Shown here: positions 6,421 through 9,998 of the stretch, piece after piece
Numbering within the stretch: position 1 is the first letter of the stretch
Layout: the number at the start of each line of letters is the position of its first letter
Source of the DNA: Thiomonas sp.
Lineage (GTDB): Bacteria; Pseudomonadota; Gammaproteobacteria; Burkholderiales; Burkholderiaceae_C
Direction of reading: 5' to 3'
Assembly: GCA_027451915.1 (NCBI GenBank)
Contig: DAIDHU010000215.1
Span: forward strand, 1-9,998
Length of the DNA: 9,998 nt
Notes under the pieces: generated by a model
Seen by the model: only the letters and a program-made list of their open reading frames with translations
Told to the model about the DNA's origin: nothing
The model's database searches: none
Program-made: the position numbers and the translations under genes

Positions 6421-8133
6421 GTGCCCACCCTTGCCGAGTTCAACGCCGCCACCCCGGCCGAATGCGCCGCCCTGCTGAAGGGTGTGTACGGGACAGCCCC
6501 GTGGATCGCCGAGCGCGCCTGCGCGGCGCGTCCCCTGGCCACGCTGGCGGCGCTCAAGGCGGCCCTGGTGCGCACGGTGCGCCAGGCCAGCCGCGACGAG
6601 CAGCTCGCGCTGATCCGCGCCCAGGCGCAGCCGGCAGGCGAGGCCGCGCCAGGCGGCGAGCTCGGGCCCGAGGAGTCGGCCCGCATGCGCGCGCTCAGCG
6701 CCGACTACCTCGCGCGTTTCGGCTGGCCCTTCCTGCTCGCGCTGCGCGGTCCCCGCGGCAGCGGACTGCCCGGTGCGCAGATCCTCGCCACCCTGCAGCG
6801 ACGCATCGACAACCCGCCGGAATTCGAGTTCGCCGAAGCCCTGCGCCAGGTCCACCGCATCGCCGAACTGCGCCTGAACGACGCATTCGGCTTCGTGCCG
6901 GAGCAGGGCAACCGGGTCTGGGACTGGTGCGAGCGGCTCGCCCGGCACAGCGAGGTCCCCGGCGATCTCACCGTCACCTACCTCAGCGACGCCCATCGCG
7001 CCGCGGCGGCCGAGATCGCGGCCACCATGCGCGATTGCGGCTTCGACCAGGTGGACATCGACGCCGTGGGCAACGTGGTCGGCATCTACCACGCCGACAA
7101 CGCGGCGGCCCCGCGCCTGCTCACCGGCAGCCACTACGACACCGTGCGCAACGCCGGCAAATACGACGGCCGCATCGGGTACTTCATCCCCATGGCCTGC
7201 GTGCGCGCCCTGCACCGCGCCGGGCGCAGGCTGCCTTTCGGCCTGGAGGTCGTGGCCTTCGCCGAGGAGGAGGGCCAGCGCTACAAGGCCACCTTCCTGG
7301 GCTCGGGCGCGCTGGTGGGCAGCTTCCGCCCCGACTGGCTGGACCAGCCAGACCGCGACGGGGTGCTCATGCGCGACGCGATGCGTCACGCCGGCCTGCC
7401 CGCCGACCTGGCCGCCATCGCCTCGCTGCGACGCGATCCGGCGCGCTACCTCGGCTTTGTCGAGGTCCACATTGAACAGGGGCCTGTGCTCCATGCCCTG
7501 GACCTGCCCCTGGGCATCGTCACCTCGATCAACGCCAGCGTGCGCTACGTGGGCGAGATCCTCGGCATGGCCAGCCATGCCGGCACCACGCCCATGCCGG
7601 TGCGGCGCGACGCCGCCTGCGCCGCGGCCGAGCTGGTGCTGTTCGTCGAGCGCCGCGCCGCGGCCGACGGCGACAGCGTGGGCACCGTGGGGATGCTCGA
7701 GGTGCCCTCGGGCTCCATCAACGTGGTGCCCGGGCGCTGCCGTTTCAGCCTGGACCTGCGCGCCCCCAGCGACGCGCAGCGCGACCGCCTGCGCGACGAC
7801 GTGCTGGCCGAACTCGCCGCCCTGTGCGCCCGCCGCGGGCTTCGGTACAAGGTGGAAGAGGCCATGCGCGAATCGGCCGCCCCCAGCGACGCGACCTGGC
7901 AGGGCCGCTGGGAGCAGGCCGTCGCCGCCCTGGGCCTGCCGCTGCATCGCCTGCCCAGCGGCGCGGGCCACGACGCCATGAAACTGCACACCGTGATGCC
8001 CCAGGCCATGCTGTTCGTGCGTGGAGAAAATTCCGGCATCAGCCACAACCCCCTGGAATCCAGCACCGCCGACGATCTCGACCTCGCCTGCGCGGCCTTC
8101 ACCCGATTGCTCGACCAACTCGCCACACCATGA
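6421..8133 (+). CDS. UraD-AllC fusion: degenerate OHCU decarboxylase domain plus allantoate amidohydrolase
   Basis: This 570-aa two-domain cytosolic protein has a UraD-like N-terminal domain (about 1-157) and an M20-type allantoate amidohydrolase/ureidase domain (about 160-570). The C-terminal half looks active: metal ligands His238 (GSHYDTV), bridging Asp249 (KYDG), Glu284 (EEEGQRY), His350 (EVHIEQGP) and His542 (ISHNPLE) are all present, as are His386 (SHAGTTPM) and His517 (GAGHDAM). It should convert allantoate to ureidoglycine with release of ammonia and CO2. The N-terminal half keeps the family framework (PWIAERACAARP, then FGWPFLLALRGPRG, then ALRQVHRIAELRLND). However, the catalytic HP motif reads Gln68-Ala69 in LIRAQAQPAG, and about 15-17 residues that normally include the catalytic Glu (S..EQ..AGL) are missing around residue 81. 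It starts at GTG 6421, with GGGAG at 6411-6415. The stop overlaps the next ATG by four bases. Fusions of this type are known as a family. Confidence 0.9.
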   Translation: MPTLAEFNAATPAECAALLKGVYGTAPWIAERACAARPLATLAALKAALVRTVRQASRDEQLALIRAQAQPAGEAAPGGELGPEESARMRALSADYLARFGWPFLLALRGPRGSGLPGAQILATLQRRIDNPPEFEFAEALRQVHRIAELRLNDAFGFVPEQGNRVWDWCERLARHSEVPGDLTVTYLSDAHRAAAAEIAATMRDCGFDQVDIDAVGNVVGIYHADNAAAPRLLTGSHYDTVRNAGKYDGRIGYFIPMACVRALHRAGRRLPFGLEVVAFAEEEGQRYKATFLGSGALVGSFRPDWLDQPDRDGVLMRDAMRHAGLPADLAAIASLRRDPARYLGFVEVHIEQGPVLHALDLPLGIVTSINASVRYVGEILGMASHAGTTPMPVRRDAACAAAELVLFVERRAAADGDSVGTVGMLEVPSGSINVVPGRCRFSLDLRAPSDAQRDRLRDDVLAELAALCARRGLRYKVEEAMRESAAPSDATWQGRWEQAVAALGLPLHRLPSGAGHDAMKLHTVMPQAMLFVRGENSGISHNPLESSTADDLDLACAAFTRLLDQLATP

Positions 8134-9401
8134 CCACCGCCACCGAAGCCAGCGCCCCCGTCTCCCTGGACGCCCGATACAAGGCGCTCGACCGCTGGGT
8201 CGACGCGCACTTCGACCAGCAGGTCCGCATGCTGCAGGAGCTGGTGCGCGTACCCACCGACACGCCTCCCGGCAACAACGCGCCCCATGCCGAGCGTACG
8301 GCCCAGCTGCTGGCCGAGCTGGGCATGAGCGCCGAGAAAATCGCCATTCCCCCGGAGCGGTGCCTGGAGCAGGGCCTGCAATCCATCACCAACCTGATCG
8401 TGCGCCGCAAGTACGGCGCGGACGGCCCGGTGATCGCGCTCAACGCCCATGGCGACGTGGTGCCCCCGGGAGAGGGCTGGACCCACGACCCCTACGGCGG
8501 CGAGATCGTCGACGGCAAGCTCTACGGCCGCGCCTCCGCCGTCAGCAAGTGCGACTTCACCACCTTCAGCTTCGCCGGGCGCGCCATCGAGGCCCTGGGC
8601 GTGCCGCTGCAGGGCGGCGTGGAGCTGCACTTCACCTACGACGAGGAGTTCGGCGGCAACCTCGGCCCCGGCTGGCTGCTCGAGCACGGGCTCACCCGCC
8701 CCGACCTGGAGATCGCCGCGGGTTTCAGCTACCAGGTGGTCAACGCCCACAACGGCTGCCTGCAGCTCGAGGTGACCGTGCACGGGGTCATGGCCCACGC
8801 GGCGATACCCCATACCGGCGTGGACGCGCTGCAGGGAGCCGTGGCCATCCTCAACGCCCTGTATGCCCAGAACGCGATCTACCGCGAGGTGCATTCGAAA
8901 GTGGCGGGCATCGACCACCCCTACCTCAACGTCGGATGGATCCAGGGCGGCACCAACACCAACGTGGTGCCGGGCAAGGTGGTGCTCAAGCTCGACCGCC
9001 GCATGATCCCGGAGGGAGACCCTGCCGAGGTCGAGGCCGAGCTGCGGCGGGTCATCCAGCAGGCGGCCGCCAGCGTGCCGGGGATTTCCGTGAACGTCCG
9101 CCGCATGCTGCTGGCTCGCGCCCTCACGCCCCTGGCCGGCCACGAGAAACTCGCCGCGCCGCTGCAGCGCCACGCGCAGGAACTTTTCCAGGAGCGCATT
9201 CCCATCCTCGGCACGCCGCTCTACACCGATGTGCGCCTGTACGCCGAGCACGGCATCCCGGCCGTGCTCTACGGCGCCGGCCCGCGCACCGTGCGGGAGA
9301 GCAACGCCAAGCGGGCCGACGAGCACATCGTGCTCGAAGACCTGCGCCGCGCCACCCAGGTCATCGCGCGCACCCTGCTGGACCTGCTCGGCGCTGCCTG
9401 A
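8130..9401 (+). CDS. M20 (ArgE/DapE/CPG2-like) family protein with altered metal-ligand positions
   Basis: This 423-aa protein has the M20 peptidase/deacylase architecture, a catalytic domain with an inserted dimerisation domain (about 210-325). It keeps NAHGDVVP (His107, Asp109), YDEEFGG (catalytic Glu172, Glu173), the dimerisation-domain His223 (MAHAAIPH), GGTNTNVVPG (273-282) and Arg290. Aligned without gaps to the usual GRG..DMKGG motif, residues 133-142 (GRASAVSKCD) place Val136 where the metal-bridging Asp belongs. The EP(T) ligand segment reads Gly198-Phe-Ser. The C-terminal ligand His region reads SNAKRADEH, with Lys394 at the expected position. It may be a variant hydrolase, a metal-poor enzyme or a binding protein. 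ATG 8130 overlaps the fusion stop as ATGA, implying coupled translation, and there is no Shine-Dalgarno sequence. It is the last gene before a 217-bp gap. A role in processing a ureide or carbamoyl compound is suggested by position only. Confidence 0.88.
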   Translation: MTTATEASAPVSLDARYKALDRWVDAHFDQQVRMLQELVRVPTDTPPGNNAPHAERTAQLLAELGMSAEKIAIPPERCLEQGLQSITNLIVRRKYGADGPVIALNAHGDVVPPGEGWTHDPYGGEIVDGKLYGRASAVSKCDFTTFSFAGRAIEALGVPLQGGVELHFTYDEEFGGNLGPGWLLEHGLTRPDLEIAAGFSYQVVNAHNGCLQLEVTVHGVMAHAAIPHTGVDALQGAVAILNALYAQNAIYREVHSKVAGIDHPYLNVGWIQGGTNTNVVPGKVVLKLDRRMIPEGDPAEVEAELRRVIQQAAASVPGISVNVRRMLLARALTPLAGHEKLAAPLQRHAQELFQERIPILGTPLYTDVRLYAEHGIPAVLYGAGPRTVRESNAKRADEHIVLEDLRRATQVIARTLLDLLGAA

Positions 9402-9482
9402 GGGCGAGGGCCCGGCACAGCGCGCTCGCGATTCGACCCGGCTGGTCGGAAGGGGCCCCGACCTGTGCTGCCCCACCGAGCC

Positions 9483-9511
9483 TTGACACGCTCCAAAAGG
9501 TCTTCTAATGT
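9483..9511 (+). promoter_or_regulatory. Sigma70-type promoter of the AcnX gene
   Basis: A perfect -35 hexamer TTGACA lies at 9483-9488. Two -10 choices follow: TCTAAT (9504-9509, five of six matches, 15-base spacer) or TAATGT (9506-9511, three of six, 17-base spacer). Both touch or overlap the palindrome at 9509-9520, so a bound repressor would occlude RNA polymerase. Transcription would begin about 95-100 bases before the ATG at 9619. This is the best promoter match I can see in the window. Confidence 0.6.
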
Positions 9512-9536
9512 ATGCATACAAAGAAAAGCAATACAA
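9509..9536 (+). promoter_or_regulatory. GntR-type operator TGTATGCATACA with a flanking half site
   Basis: TGTATGCATACA (9509-9520) is a perfect 12-bp palindrome overlapping the promoter -10 region. Its right half, ATACAAAG (9516-9523), is identical to that of the site at 2151-2158. A further partial copy, ATACAAGG, lies at 9531-9538, offset 15 bases. The shared half sites suggest that the operon's own GntR regulator also controls the AcnX gene. The two palindromes differ in centre (GTATAC against GTATGCATAC), so binding by one protein is plausible but unproven. Confidence 0.55.
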
Positions 9537-9618
9537 GGGATCTCGCCAGGCCTGCACAGTGGGCGGACAGGTCGCGGCGAATCGAGTCTTGTACCGAGAA
9601 AGGATAGGAGGCGCGTCG

Positions 9619-9998
9619 ATGCAATTGACCCAGGAAGAACAGAGCATGCTCGCCGGCGAGCACGGCGAGGCCGTGCGCGAGGCGATCGCGTACCAGATCG
9701 AGGTCGGGAAGTTCTGGGGCGCCGAGCGCTTCGTACCGATCACCAACGCCCACATGATGGGTGACATCGAGGTCATGGGTGATGCCGGTCTGCGCTACAT
9801 GGAGCATGCATGCTCCAACCGCACCAAGTGCTCGGTCCCCATCACGACCAATGCACGATGCATGGATTTCGAGCATGTGGAGCGCCTCGGACAGCATCCT
9901 GAGGAGGCGGTGAAGGAGCGCAAGATCATCGCCTCCCTACGGCAGATGGATGTTTGCACCGCCGACACCTGCATCAATTACCAGACGATCTACCAACC
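9619..9998 (+). CDS. Aconitase X (AcnX) catalytic domain protein, 3' end outside window
   Basis: The first 126 residues of an AcnX-family (formerly DUF521) dehydratase are present. The family includes cis-3-hydroxy-L-proline dehydratase and the archaeal mevalonate-5-phosphate dehydratase, which remove water using an Fe-S cluster. Recognisable features are the start LTQEEQSMLAGEHGEAV (3-19), GAERFVPITNAHMMG (34-48), GDAGLRYMEH (54-63), VPITTNARCMDFE (73-85) and DVCTADTCINYQ (111-122). Cysteines 113 and 118 are candidate cluster ligands. AGGAGG at 9606-9611 lies 7 bases before the ATG, a strong ribosome binding site. The frame stays open to the window end; the large domain is normally around 400 residues, so most of the gene and the usual small DUF126-like partner should lie beyond. 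The substrate cannot be told from this fragment. Its operator resembles that of the allantoin operon. Confidence 0.86.
   Translation, partial: MQLTQEEQSMLAGEHGEAVREAIAYQIEVGKFWGAERFVPITNAHMMGDIEVMGDAGLRYMEHACSNRTKCSVPITTNARCMDFEHVERLGQHPEEAVKERKIIASLRQMDVCTADTCINYQTIYQ

Noticed and set aside
9391..9423. Possible terminator hairpin GCGCTG / CAGCGC after the M20 gene
   Set aside because: The arms pair, but the loop is long, the left arm lies inside the coding end and there is no T-tract, so an intrinsic terminator is not supported.
6310..9776. Long - strand frames opposite the UraD-AllC fusion, the M20 gene and the following gap (6310-8118 and 7545-9776)
   Set aside because: Their lengths reflect the high GC content and codon bias of the + strand genes. 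They cross gene boundaries and operators and show no family resemblance.

Overview
The window is GC-rich, strongly G/C-biased at third codon positions, and densely coded on the + strand only. Gene content suggests a proteobacterium, most likely a betaproteobacterium of the order Burkholderiales. That assignment is inference: it rests on codon bias, a UraD-AllC fusion of a type I recall from that group, and the overall catabolic style. No rRNA, tRNA, insertion sequence, phage gene or CRISPR array is visible.

Layout. (1) Positions 2-532 hold the 3' part of an AhpD/carboxymuconolactone-decarboxylase family gene that begins before the window. (2) Positions 670/685-1734 encode a class 3 (Rhizobium etli AnsA-like) L-asparaginase with its whole catalytic set. 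(3) Positions 1735-2435 are a 700-bp non-coding stretch with two inverted repeats, a T-rich tandem element ending in the palindrome TTTGTATACAAA, and a related site TTGCATACAA. (4) Positions 2436-9401 form one tightly packed operon: NCS1 permease, hydantoin/allantoin racemase, GntR/FCD regulator, PuuE-type allantoinase, UraD-AllC fusion and an M20-like protein. Gaps range from a 4-base overlap to 20 bases. (5) After a 217-bp gap with a good sigma70-type promoter and another GntR-like palindrome, an aconitase X (AcnX) family gene starts at 9619 and runs off the end.

How the genes fit together. The permease would import allantoin or a related hydantoin, the racemase would interconvert its enantiomers, PuuE would open the ring to allantoate, and the AllC half of the fusion would hydrolyse allantoate to release ammonia. 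The GntR protein probably controls this operon and, because the same ATACAAAG-containing sites recur, also the AcnX gene.

Most unusual points. The UraD half of the fusion has lost its catalytic His (HP replaced by QA) and a segment that normally carries the catalytic Glu, so it is probably not a working OHCU decarboxylase. The M20-like protein has replaced three of the five usual metal ligands while keeping the rest of the fold. The AcnX gene appears to share an operator type with a ureide operon, hinting at a substrate or branch not covered by the textbook allantoin pathway. The basic allantoin part is known biology; these three points are where something new could lie.
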